This document shows positions 5,594-13,902 of a stretch of DNA of 64,000 bases, piece by piece. The stretch spans positions 58,873-122,872 of the forward strand of contig NZ_FZNY01000013.1 of NCBI RefSeq assembly GCF_900188275.1, read 5' to 3'. This DNA comes from Dokdonia pacifica. Its GTDB lineage: Bacteria > Bacteroidota > Bacteroidia > Flavobacteriales > Flavobacteriaceae. Position 1 is the stretch's first letter; each line of letters opens with the position of its first letter. The notes beneath the pieces were generated by a model. It did no database searches. It saw only the letters and a program-made list of their open reading frames with translations, and was not told the DNA's origin. The position numbers were made by a program, and so were the translations under genes.

Positions 5594-7920
5594 TAGTTAA
5601 ATTTTATAATGTTATCAATATTTTTCAGTTCATTAGGATGACTTTTGTACTGAGACTCTTTATACTTTCCGTCTTTCCAAAGACCTAATTGGTTTGTATA
5701 ATTTTTAGAGTTAATTTTTCCACTTTGTCCTCCAGCAAGAATTGTATACCCCTTAATACTCCCTTTATCCATTTGATAGATAGATCTAAAAACGGGGCGA
5801 GAATATTTTGTGTTAAGATTTATTGTATTTGAATTACCTCCTACATTTTCTATTTTTTCACCTAGACCTGGCAGAAAAGAAATACTTCGTATATTAATTA
5901 AAGCTAGGTTTTTATAGGTTTCATCTTTCCATGCATCTCCATGGTATTGTTTTAAAGTTTCATCTACAGTAGATAGGATTTCATATAGAATTTCTTTTTT
6001 AGAAGGGCTTCCTGCTACTGTATATTCTTTATCCTTTAAATACTTTACAAAATATTTAAAGGAAGGTGCATGACTTACTTTTAAGTGCTCTTGAGCAAAG
6101 TTAGAAGCTTTGTCTTGTACCGTTCTTCTTAATAGTTCATATACTAGGGCTTCATTTTTGCTACTCTTCATATCTCCATCCCAGTTTTCTAATCTTTGTA
6201 CGAGTTCTTGATATTCTTCAGGGATTTCATAAAGACTTAAAAGCTCTTTAAATTCAAAGAAGGAAAGATCTACCTCATCAGATTGCATGGATTTTATTTC
6301 TTCTATTCCCCAATCGTTCTTGGTTTCTAATAAGGAATTGATACGATTTACTCTGTAATCATCTTTCAAGCCGTGATAACCGAAATAGGTATTATTTTGT
6401 ACAGGCTGTTGGTTTGCAGAAAATAAAAAGTTATTGGAAGGGTTTTTGGTATGCCATAAAGTATCTAATGCTGTACTAGCTACTACTCCTTTTGTACCAT
6501 CTAGAAGCTGTCCCACATGAATCCCTTCTCTATTGGGTAATTTACCCGCACAAACAATTCCTATATTATCATTTATATCATTATAAATAAAGTTTTGTGG
6601 TGGATATGCATACTCCTTTAAGGCATCTGTAAAGTCATTCCAGTTTTGCCCATGCATCATTTCATATATGGCTTTTACCGAATAGCTTTTATTTGCTGCA
6701 TACCAATGTTGTGCATAGTATGTATTATTCTCTCCTTTTATTACTTTTCCATGCGCTGTACTATTATTTTTTATAGTAATTGCATCGCTCCCTTTTACAT
6801 TGATTGTATATTTCTTTTCATCAAAGGGCACCCATTCACCTTCATATAAATATAGATTTTCATCTTTTACTTCAAGTTTATAACGGTCTACCAAATCCCA
6901 TTCTCCATTTGTGATTCCCCAAGAGATTACATCATTATGTCCACTTACAATTACAGGAACCCCTGGAATTGAAAATCCATATGCTGTTAAATTATCTGAG
7001 ACGATGTGTGCTTCGTAAAATGCTTCTGGTAATGCTAGATACAAATGTGGGTCGTTTGCTAAAATTGATTTCCCATCTTTTGTTTTTGTTGCATTCACTA
7101 CCCAATTATTACTTCCAATATTCTCATGAAAACCGAAAGGGTCTTCCATTTTCTCTTTTGGTTTTTGAACAATAGCTTCTTCAATTAATTTTGGTTGTTC
7201 TAGTTGTATACTGTGATCTGTAGAAGGTAAGATTGTTTTTAATCCTTTAGGTTGTAGTGGGTAAAAATACTCTTGCTCCTTTTCCGGAAGTTTTGTTAGT
7301 ACTTCATTTAATGTAATATGCTCATCAAAATAGGTAAGTGACCAACTCATATACCAAGTAACTAATAGGGAATATTCTGGTTTCCATTCTCTAGGCGCTT
7401 CCCCAAAAATTTTATATAGAGGATCTGTTCCTTTATTACTAGACAAATACGTATTTACGCCTTCAGAATAAGCAAGTAAATAGTCATAAAATTCTGGAGC
7501 ATTTACTTTATAATCCTCTAATAACTCTGCAGATTTTGCTTCAAATTCATAGGGCTTCCAGAAACTATCAGTTCCTACCGACTGTTGTCCAAAAATTTCT
7601 GATATTCTTCCTTGAACAGTTCTCGTTACTAATTCCATTTGAAAATATCGATCTTGAGCATGCATATACCCTAATCCAAAAGCAACATCGTTTTTTTGGT
7701 CACCATAAATATGAGGGATCCCAACATCATCTACATAAATAGTAGGTTTATAATTACTGGAGAATTCTTGGATTTCACTTTTCAATAGCGGTACAGATAA
7801 TAATCCTGTTTTGTATGTAGTTAAAGCTCCTAAAGAATCAATGGGTTGGTATTTTACATTAGTGATATATATCCAACCAGCACATAGTATTAGGACGATC
7901 ACTATTTTGACTTTTTTCAT
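5593..7920 (-). CDS. Penicillin-acylase-family Ntn hydrolase (possible peptide-maturing acylase)
   Basis: 775 aa, close to the usual length of the penicillin acylase / PvdQ / AHL-acylase family. An N-terminal hydrophobic stretch (residues 4-20) is a signal peptide or membrane anchor, placing it in the periplasm. Family marks include Gly-Ile-Pro-His-Ile-Tyr-Gly followed by Ala-Gln-Asp-Arg-Tyr-Phe-Gln-Met-Glu (alpha chain), and Gly-Ser-Asn-Asn-Trp (about residues 268-272), whose Ser becomes the nucleophile at the start of the beta chain after self-cleavage. Asn residues in Val-Gly-Gly-Asn-Ser-Asn-Thr-Ile-Asn, near the C-terminal end, fit the oxyanion region. Such enzymes hydrolyse amide-linked acyl groups. 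Next to a PvdE-type exporter it may deacylate or trim the NRPS product; antibiotic degradation or quorum quenching is the alternative. Confidence 0.88.
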   Translation of the reverse strand: MKKVKIVIVLILCAGWIYITNVKYQPIDSLGALTTYKTGLLSVPLLKSEIQEFSSNYKPTIYVDDVGIPHIYGDQKNDVAFGLGYMHAQDRYFQMELVTRTVQGRISEIFGQQSVGTDSFWKPYEFEAKSAELLEDYKVNAPEFYDYLLAYSEGVNTYLSSNKGTDPLYKIFGEAPREWKPEYSLLVTWYMSWSLTYFDEHITLNEVLTKLPEKEQEYFYPLQPKGLKTILPSTDHSIQLEQPKLIEEAIVQKPKEKMEDPFGFHENIGSNNWVVNATKTKDGKSILANDPHLYLALPEAFYEAHIVSDNLTAYGFSIPGVPVIVSGHNDVISWGITNGEWDLVDRYKLEVKDENLYLYEGEWVPFDEKKYTINVKGSDAITIKNNSTAHGKVIKGENNTYYAQHWYAANKSYSVKAIYEMMHGQNWNDFTDALKEYAYPPQNFIYNDINDNIGIVCAGKLPNREGIHVGQLLDGTKGVVASTALDTLWHTKNPSNNFLFSANQQPVQNNTYFGYHGLKDDYRVNRINSLLETKNDWGIEEIKSMQSDEVDLSFFEFKELLSLYEIPEEYQELVQRLENWDGDMKSSKNEALVYELLRRTVQDKASNFAQEHLKVSHAPSFKYFVKYLKDKEYTVAGSPSKKEILYEILSTVDETLKQYHGDAWKDETYKNLALINIRSISFLPGLGEKIENVGGNSNTINLNTKYSRPVFRSIYQMDKGSIKGYTILAGGQSGKINSKNYTNQLGLWKDGKYKESQYKSHPNELKNIDNIIKFN

Positions 7921-7948
7921 TTTTCTACTTTTTAGGCATCAGTCAATC

Positions 7949-7985
7949 TTACTTAGCATATAAGTATCATCCATATGCTAAGTAA
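7949..7985. repeat. 13-bp perfect hairpin between exporter and acylase genes
   Basis: Arms 7949-7961 (TTACTTAGCATAT) and 7973-7985 are exactly complementary around an 11-nt loop. It lies 29 bp before the acylase start on the minus strand. There is no adjacent U-run, so it may be an mRNA stabilising or processing hairpin rather than a terminator. Confidence 0.6.
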
Positions 7986-8049
7986 AATTTATTCTGAAAA
8001 AATTAAACTTAATGTCACTCATTTTAAAGAAAGTTATGAGTGAATTCAT

Positions 8050-8071
8050 GGTATATAATTAGTTATATACC
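8050..8071. repeat. 9-bp perfect hairpin after the exporter gene
   Basis: GGTATATAA (8050-8058) and TTATATACC (8063-8071) pair exactly around TTAG, 28 bp past the exporter stop on the minus strand. It is the second hairpin in the 178-bp gap between exporter and acylase. Confidence 0.55.
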
Positions 8072-8098
8072 TAAAGTGGCGTATTTTACACGAGCATT

Positions 8099-9751
8099 TT
8101 AAAAAACAGTTTCTAATACTCTATTTACTTCTACAAGTCTTCCATATTCCATTTTGAGTAACTTATCAGACTTGTCGTAATATCTATCATCATGCGTAAT
8201 TGCTATGATCGTTTTATCTTCTTGTTCTATAATAATAGGTATAATCTCTTCATAGAATTTCTTTCTAAAATGAGGATCTTGATCTGCTGCCCATTCATCT
8301 AAAACAAGTATCGGTCTATCTTCTAACAACGCACTAATTAACGCTAAACGTTTACGCTGACCTGTAGATAAATTTGTGGTAGAAAACTTATTATTTTCGA
8401 CAGTTACTTTTTCTGTAAGTTCAAATAAATCAAGATAATGATTTACTTTATTGACATCTACATCTTTGATACCATAAAACTCATCAAAAAGATAAAAATC
8501 ACTAAAAACAGGAGAAAACATTTCTTTAATATTTTCAACTCTTTCTTCAGGCACAGGAATATCGTCTACAAGTACATTACCACTTTCTAAATTATAAAGC
8601 TGTAAAATCGTATTGATGAAGGTTGTTTTTCCTGCTCCATTTCCTCCATAAACAAAAACTACTTCATTTCTGTCTATTTCTAAACTTATAGGTCCTACTG
8701 AAAATTTATCTTCTCCATATGAGAATGAGTAATCTTGTATCTCTAACTTATTGAAGTTATAATACTTTTCTTTATTTGAAGTCTCTATGCTAGATTCTCC
8801 TTCTATACTTTGAAGTTCTGTTTTAAGTTTATTCATTTTTGAGAATGACACCTTAGCTCTATTGATTATTGGTATTGTTGTCATAATATTTACAATAGGT
8901 CCTAAAACATATAATAATACAAATACAAAACTCACAGTAACATCTAAAGGAATACTAAACACTTTGTCACCATAAACAAGAATAAAGGTAACTAAGGCAT
9001 AAAATAATAACTGACTAATGATTTCACTATTCAGATACTTTACAAAAGCTTTTACATATGTTTTTTCTCCTGTAACTGTTATACCTTTAAGTCTATTTTC
9101 ATAAATATCTTCTCCTTTATCCTTATTGATATTTATCTCTTTTGCACCACCTAAAATGCTATTGAAAATATTCACAAAACCTCTTTCTAATTCTCTAACT
9201 TCCTTGATTTGTTGATTACTCTTACGAGATCTCACTAAATATATAGTAACTCCTATGGCTATTACTCCAAGACACATTGCAAATAAACTAATTGACAAAT
9301 ATGCCATATATATTAAACAGGCTGCAATAAGAATAATAGACGAGAAAAAATTAATAGCTATTAAAGATGCGTTTACAATATTATTTACATCTGAAGTAAG
9401 TGTTGAATACACCTCATCTTTATATTCTTGAAGCTTTCTATAGGGTGCTTTCAAGATTAACTTCACAACATCTCTTCTCATATTCCAAAACATTTTCTGA
9501 GAAAGTTTAATAATTCCAGAAGACAGCCATTTTCTTGTAATAAAGAAAACTGCTATAGTTCCTAAAAACATGAATAAGTAGTCATTTTTTGTAGCCAATT
9601 CACCTTTCATAGACATACTTATAATTTTATTAATGATTGTAATAAAACCAAAACCTGATAGTCCAGAAATAATCGCTAATACTGAATACCCAATAATAGA
9701 TTTTATGGGTATTAAATTTGCCGTATTATTTTTTAAAACATTTTTTTTCAT
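8099..9751 (-). CDS. Cyclic-peptide-export type ABC transporter (SyrD/PvdE-like), fused membrane and ATPase domains
   Basis: 550 aa. Residues 1-300 form a six-helix membrane domain and residues 330-550 an ATPase domain. Walker A is Gly-Gly-Asn-Gly-Ala-Gly-Lys-Thr-Thr (about residue 368), the signature is Leu-Ser-Thr-Gly-Gln-Arg-Lys-Arg-Leu (about 460) and Walker B runs into Asp-Glu-Trp-Ala-Ala-Asp-Gln-Asp (about 478). The Ser-Thr-Gly-Gln-Arg-Lys-Arg signature and the Asp-Glu-Trp-Ala-Ala-Asp-Gln-Asp-Pro motif are hallmarks of the family exporting syringomycin, pyoverdine and similar NRPS products across the inner membrane. As a half-transporter it should act as a homodimer. The neighbouring acylase and thioesterase fit a role in exporting this cluster's peptide. 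Confidence 0.93.
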   Translation of the reverse strand: MKKNVLKNNTANLIPIKSIIGYSVLAIISGLSGFGFITIINKIISMSMKGELATKNDYLFMFLGTIAVFFITRKWLSSGIIKLSQKMFWNMRRDVVKLILKAPYRKLQEYKDEVYSTLTSDVNNIVNASLIAINFFSSIILIAACLIYMAYLSISLFAMCLGVIAIGVTIYLVRSRKSNQQIKEVRELERGFVNIFNSILGGAKEININKDKGEDIYENRLKGITVTGEKTYVKAFVKYLNSEIISQLLFYALVTFILVYGDKVFSIPLDVTVSFVFVLLYVLGPIVNIMTTIPIINRAKVSFSKMNKLKTELQSIEGESSIETSNKEKYYNFNKLEIQDYSFSYGEDKFSVGPISLEIDRNEVVFVYGGNGAGKTTFINTILQLYNLESGNVLVDDIPVPEERVENIKEMFSPVFSDFYLFDEFYGIKDVDVNKVNHYLDLFELTEKVTVENNKFSTTNLSTGQRKRLALISALLEDRPILVLDEWAADQDPHFRKKFYEEIIPIIIEQEDKTIIAITHDDRYYDKSDKLLKMEYGRLVEVNRVLETVF

Positions 9752-9808
9752 TTTGAGTATAGTTTAATGTTGTTAATAGTTTAGTTATGGTAGAAATAGG
9801 CCTGATCA

Positions 9809-9848
9809 ATCTTTATATAGAATGCTAACAGCACCCTACATAAAGATT
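9809..9848. repeat. 9-bp hairpin upstream of the exporter gene
   Basis: AATCTTTAT (9809-9817) pairs exactly with ATAAAGATT (9840-9848) across a 22-nt loop, about 57 bp upstream of the exporter ATG on the minus strand. It could be part of a leader or an intercistronic structure. Confidence 0.45.
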
Positions 9849-9921
9849 ATTCAAACGTTATCTATTAATCATCCTATGATAAGAGGACAATATCTTTATC
9901 TAAAAATTGGATTTTATGATT

Positions 9922-9968
9922 GTAAACAGGTTTAAAAGTATACACCTCACTTATGAGGTTCTGTTTAC
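9922..9968. repeat. Nested inverted repeat between thioesterase and exporter
   Basis: The outer arms GTAAACAG (9922-9929) and CTGTTTAC (9961-9968) enclose a second perfect hairpin, ACCTCA (9944-9949) / TGAGGT (9954-9959), with a CTTA loop. The nested form is 50 bp past the thioesterase stop. No U-run follows on the minus strand. Confidence 0.55.
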
Positions 9969-10017
9969 TGATTTGTTTTTTGAACACCCATGATAAGGTA
10001 TTTCAAATACGTATTAT

Positions 10018-10737
10018 TTATCTAATCACTAATAAGTGATTACAACTCTTTTTTATAATGTCTAATACTTGTGTCGAAGCATCATAAATAAAGAAATGAT
10101 TTCCTGGAAATATTTGATACGAAAAATCAACTGTTGTGTATTGATTCCAGTTTTCTATATGATCTACGAGTTCTTCTTCATCTCCCATTAAAGCAATGAT
10201 ATGCGTATGAACTGTAAGACCCTTTTCTAGAAAATCATCTTCCTCAAGCACCCTAAAATCTGCACGCATTATAGGTCCAAAAAAACTATATAATTCGTCA
10301 TTTTCTAATACTTCATCTGGAATTCCACCTAATTTTCGCAATTCTTCTTTAAACATTGCATCTTCCATTAAGTATCTTTTCTTTTCTTCTCTTTCTATCC
10401 CAGGGCCTGGATTTCCTGATACAATTAAAGCTTCTGGAGCATCTCCATATCCTTCCATTTTTTTTGTTACAGAAAGCCCTAATGTTGCTCCCATACTATG
10501 TCCATAAATGATATATGGCTTATTATTTCTTAGAGATTTAATTTGACCAACATAATCATAGATGGTATCTTCTTTTTGATATAGAAGCTTTTCATCATTT
10601 CGTTTTCCCCTTCCAGGAAGTTCTAGAGGGTAAAACTCAAACTCCATTTTTAGATCGTTTTTTAAGAACTCATATGAATAAGAACTCCCTCCCGCAAAAT
10701 GTAACAGGAATATCTGTATTTTACCTTGTGAAAACAT
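10018..10737 (-). CDS. Type II thioesterase (alpha/beta hydrolase) of NRPS/PKS systems
   Basis: 239 aa, the normal size for editing thioesterases. The nucleophile elbow Gly-His-Ser-Met-Gly is at about residues 77-81, the N-terminal Leu-Pro-Gly-Arg-Gly-Lys-Arg motif is typical of GrsT/SrfAD-like proteins, and Gly-Asn-His-Phe-Phe near the C-terminus supplies the catalytic His. These enzymes hydrolyse wrong or stalled acyl groups from carrier domains. The NRPSs have no thioesterase domain in cis, so this protein could also help product release. It lies 38 bp downstream of the outer-membrane protein gene and upstream of the exporter. Confidence 0.93.
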   Translation of the reverse strand: MFSQGKIQIFLLHFAGGSSYSYEFLKNDLKMEFEFYPLELPGRGKRNDEKLLYQKEDTIYDYVGQIKSLRNNKPYIIYGHSMGATLGLSVTKKMEGYGDAPEALIVSGNPGPGIEREEKKRYLMEDAMFKEELRKLGGIPDEVLENDELYSFFGPIMRADFRVLEEDDFLEKGLTVHTHIIALMGDEEELVDHIENWNQYTTVDFSYQIFPGNHFFIYDASTQVLDIIKKSCNHLLVIR

Positions 10738-10775
10738 GACATTCTAAAATTTATTAAACAATCAACGAACATGAA

Positions 10776-13166
10776 TTAATTACCCGTTCTTCCTTTTTCT
10801 TCTTCATTACCAAATCCTCTACCTCTTACTCTAATTTTCTTATTACCAAAACTATATGATAGAGATACTCTTGCAAACCTACTACTGTAATTAAAATCAC
10901 CTACTTGCTCTACTCCATTTATAATGGATCTATTATTATTTAGGAATCCTTGATTAAACACATCATTCACCAGTACTGCAAGTTGTAGATCTTTATTTAA
11001 GAAGCTTTGTTTAAACCCTAGATTTAAACTAAAAGTTTCTCCTGTATCATTCAACCCTCTTTTATGGCTTGAACTATACCAAAAGTTTGCTTCAAACTTT
11101 GTCGTCTTACTTAATGAAAAAGCATTGTTAGTTGTAAAGTATAATCGTACTCCATTTTGAACCTCAGCATTAATGGTCTCTAATAATTCTGTCTTAGAAC
11201 CTAGTAAATAAACACTCGACATACTTTGCCACCAAGAAATCTTATTGAAACTATAACTCTCACCAATACCGTAGTAATATTCCTTTGAATAGTTCTGTCT
11301 CGTTATCACCTGTGCATTATTTTCTGTATCAGAATTAAATACTATTCCAAAATTATCATTCGTAATTCTAAAAAATGCACTTGTTCTTAAACTTCTCTTA
11401 TACGCATAGGTAAAGTTAAAACTATCTGTAAATGAGGGTTGTAAAAAAGGATTTCCTTCAGAAAAACTATTACTATTTATAAAAAATCGAAAAGGATTAA
11501 GATCATTAAAACGAGGACGATTTACTCTCTTTCCATAATTGAATGTAAAGTTATGATTATCGCTTTTTGCATATGCAAGATAAAATGTGGGGAATAATCT
11601 TAAATAATCATTTTCATTGGTTTGATTTAAAGTTCTAGAAAATCCTGTTGTGGTTGTATTCTCTAATCGCAATCCTACTTGAACACTTAGTTTATCACTA
11701 AGGCTCTTTGATCCATTTACATATAATGCCTGAATACTTTCATCATATTCAAATACATTTGATTGATTAGGATCTAGCACTGGTGTTCCCGTAGTTGCAT
11801 CAAAGAAATTAATATTACTATTACTTTCTATAAAACTTAATTTACCTCCATAGGATAAATCAAAAAACTCAACGGGATGTTCTACATCTACTTTTGCGCT
11901 AAAATTCTGAATATCTAACTCTGAATTATTTAATGCTGAAAAAAGATTATCAGGAGATTGACTCCCAGGTAAAAATGTTTCTGTTGTAAAACTATTATCC
12001 TGATCTATATTATAATCTAAATAGTTAACATCTACTGATATTGATCTCCCAATAGTGTCTAGTTCTGAAGTCATATGTACATTATAAATATTACTTCTAG
12101 CTTCTCTTTCATTGACACCTGTATTTAGTAATACCGCTTCCAGCGAATTGGAAGCGTCAAATATTGTTGTTGAAGACTCGTTATCTTGATCTGGTTGTCT
12201 ATAGTTTCCTAAATATTGAAACCCAATCACTGTTTTTTCTGTAAGGTCATAATCAAATAATACACGTCCAGAAACATTATCTTTTTTCTGTCTGGTATCT
12301 GATTCTAATACTTGGGTAACCTCTGGAGAGAAAGCACTAAAGTTTTCTATAGATCTATAATCACCTGTTGTTCCATTAAGGCTAGCAGAGAGTCTATATT
12401 TATTCTTATTATAAGAAAAGTTATTTCTAAGAGCTATCGACCCGTACTCGTTTTGCTCATAAGTTAGTGACGTTGTATTCTTCCAAGAGTTTCTTACTCC
12501 CTTTTTGAATATGATATTAATCAATCCTCCATTACCTCCAGCTTCATATCTAGCTGGCGGATTGGTTATAATTTCTATTTTCTTAATATCACTTGCCGAA
12601 ATGGAGTTTAAAAACCCAACAAGATCATCTCCAGATAGATTTAATAAACGTCCATCTACCATTACTTGAGAAGCTCCTTTTCCCAAGATACTAATCGAGC
12701 TATTTTGAACAATTAATCCTGGTGCTACCTTTAATGCATCTATAGCATCTCCGGTACTACCGGCAATACTATTTTCTACATTAAAAACCAGACGATCATT
12801 CTTTTGTTCTATAATTCTCTTTTTTGCAGTAACAACGACCTCTTCTAGATTTTCAGATTCTGGTTCTATTTGAATAGTTTCCATAGTTGTATCTGCTTCT
12901 AGAACAATTTCTTTTGTCCAGTTTTTATATCCTAAATAACTCACAGTAACCGTGTAAGTACCCTTTGAAGTTGTTATAGCAAAGGCTCCAGATTCATCTG
13001 TAATAACTCCCCCTTTTACCGTTCCATCTGGATTTGTTAAGACTACATTTGCAAAAGGAATAGGCTCCTCTTTACTCTTTACCTGTCCTTTGAGCTCTAC
13101 TTGAGAAATTCCCCAATATGGAACAAGAAGCATTACTACGAATGCTAAGACTTTATTGATTTTCAT
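10776..13166 (-). CDS. Outer-membrane beta-barrel protein with CarboxypepD-like N-terminus (TonB-receptor-like)
   Basis: 796 aa. Residues 1-21 are a signal peptide. Residues 23-105 form a carboxypeptidase-regulatory-like beta sandwich, with the Ser-Tyr-Leu-Gly-Tyr motif frequent in Bacteroidetes TonB-linked receptors. A plug-like region follows (about 115-220; Gly-Lys-Gly-Ala-Ser-Gln-Val-Met-Val-Asp-Gly-Arg), then a long region of alternating aromatic strands typical of the outer-membrane beta-barrel family. It may take up or release a molecule across the outer membrane; inside this cluster the peptide product or a metal complex of it is a reasonable guess. No FecR/sigma pair is nearby. A long AT-rich hairpin (13301-13346) lies upstream. 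Confidence 0.88.
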   Translation of the reverse strand: MKINKVLAFVVMLLVPYWGISQVELKGQVKSKEEPIPFANVVLTNPDGTVKGGVITDESGAFAITTSKGTYTVTVSYLGYKNWTKEIVLEADTTMETIQIEPESENLEEVVVTAKKRIIEQKNDRLVFNVENSIAGSTGDAIDALKVAPGLIVQNSSISILGKGASQVMVDGRLLNLSGDDLVGFLNSISASDIKKIEIITNPPARYEAGGNGGLINIIFKKGVRNSWKNTTSLTYEQNEYGSIALRNNFSYNKNKYRLSASLNGTTGDYRSIENFSAFSPEVTQVLESDTRQKKDNVSGRVLFDYDLTEKTVIGFQYLGNYRQPDQDNESSTTIFDASNSLEAVLLNTGVNEREARSNIYNVHMTSELDTIGRSISVDVNYLDYNIDQDNSFTTETFLPGSQSPDNLFSALNNSELDIQNFSAKVDVEHPVEFFDLSYGGKLSFIESNSNINFFDATTGTPVLDPNQSNVFEYDESIQALYVNGSKSLSDKLSVQVGLRLENTTTTGFSRTLNQTNENDYLRLFPTFYLAYAKSDNHNFTFNYGKRVNRPRFNDLNPFRFFINSNSFSEGNPFLQPSFTDSFNFTYAYKRSLRTSAFFRITNDNFGIVFNSDTENNAQVITRQNYSKEYYYGIGESYSFNKISWWQSMSSVYLLGSKTELLETINAEVQNGVRLYFTTNNAFSLSKTTKFEANFWYSSSHKRGLNDTGETFSLNLGFKQSFLNKDLQLAVLVNDVFNQGFLNNNRSIINGVEQVGDFNYSSRFARVSLSYSFGNKKIRVRGRGFGNEEEKGRTGN

Positions 13167-13300
13167 CTTACTATTTTTTATTATTAATATTGAATTTATG
13201 TTTTGTAAATACTACTTTGGGTTGTGTTATTTTAGAATCCAGATATGTTATAGTGTGTTGTAACTACGATTCAAAAATTGATATGTTGCAGTTTTATCTT

Positions 13301-13346
13301 ATTTTAAATCAATAGTTTAAAATATTTCAAACTATTGATTTAAAAT
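13301..13346. repeat. 18-bp perfect inverted repeat (AT-rich hairpin)
   Basis: Arm 13301-13318 is exactly complementary to 13329-13346, with a 10-nt loop. It lies between the stop of peptide D (13429) and the start of the outer-membrane protein gene (13166). It is the longest perfect stem in the window and could end or process the peptide D transcript. Confidence 0.75.
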
Positions 13347-13428
13347 ATGGCTATCATCATTCTGAATATTTTATTTCGAAAATTTTATGTAAATAAAGTA
13401 TCCGTATATCTCCTTACTTTTTAAAAAA

Positions 13429-13614
13429 CTAATTACAGCAAGCTCCACTACAAATCAATGACCAATCACAATGATCATTCACTGTACAACCTCCTAACTC
13501 TATATCTAACTCTGCCTCTAATTCTCCTGCTCCACCTTTAATATTGATTTTTTTCAGTTTAGAAATTGTAATCTTTTCAAAATTGAGTTCTTTTAATTTT
13601 TTCTTGTTTTTCAT
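13429..13614 (-). CDS. GG-leader Cys-rich peptide D (RiPP-precursor-like)
   Basis: 61 aa, ATG 13614. The leader (Leu-Asn-Phe-Glu-Lys-Ile-Thr-Ile-Ser-Lys-Leu) ends in Ile-Lys-Gly-Gly (residues 25-28). A second Gly-Gly lies at residues 41-42 after an acidic stretch, so there are two possible cleavage sites; using the second would leave a compact core of 19 residues with all five Cys. That core runs Cys-Thr-Val-Asn-Asp-His-Cys and ends Cys-Ser-Gly-Ala-Cys-Cys-Asn. No modification enzymes lie nearby. Its upstream 69 bp are nearly identical to those of peptide E. Confidence 0.8.
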   Translation of the reverse strand: MKNKKKLKELNFEKITISKLKKINIKGGAGELEAELDIELGGCTVNDHCDWSLICSGACCN

Positions 13615-13680
13615 CTGTACTACGTTTTAATTAAAGTGATTCCTCAACGTATTTTGAGTCCATCAAGGTTTTGGACTTTT
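13612..13680 (-). repeat. 69-bp leader repeat, copy 1 (upstream of peptide D)
   Basis: The 69 bp ending at the ATG differ from copy 2 (13900-13968) at only two positions. The similarity breaks off beyond 13680 and becomes partial inside the coding region, so the conserved unit is the 5' leader plus the start of the leader peptide. Confidence 0.85.
13642..13668 (-). promoter_or_regulatory. Conserved hairpin element upstream of peptide D
   Basis: On the transcribed strand CCUUGA pairs with UUGAGG, two of the six pairs being G:U (13642-13647 with 13663-13668). The near arm is 27 nt before the ATG. The competing stem is AGTCC (13657-13661) with GGACT (13673-13677). Confidence 0.65.
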
Positions 13681-13746
13681 GAACTGAATGAAGTTTTATT
13701 ACGATATTCTTTGATTTTTCAAGTAATCATTAGAATAACCAGATCA

Positions 13747-13902
13747 TTAACAAAGAATCTTGCTATGATTCTCTGGTGGATTTGTACACACCTCATAAGT
13801 ATCTGCGGCTGCTAATCCTCCTCCTTTAACTTCATTTTTTTCTAGACTAGAAATGGTATCCTTTTCTAGTCTAAGATTTTTTAAGTTTTTCTTGTCTTTC
13901 AT
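13747..13902 (-). CDS. GG-leader peptide E (RiPP-precursor-like)
   Basis: 51 aa, ATG 13902 to TAA 13747. The leader (Leu-Arg-Leu-Glu-Lys-Asp-Thr-Ile-Ser-Ser-Leu) matches the Bacteroidetes class I lanthipeptide-type leader well and ends in Val-Lys-Gly-Gly-Gly (residues 25-29). The core starts Leu-Ala-Ala-Ala-Asp and has only two Cys, one of them the C-terminal residue, plus Thr and Ser. It is the first gene after NRPS5 on the minus strand and precedes peptide D; their shared 69-bp leader shows a local duplication. Confidence 0.75.
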   Translation of the reverse strand: MKDKKNLKNLRLEKDTISSLEKNEVKGGGLAAADTYEVCTNPPENHSKILC

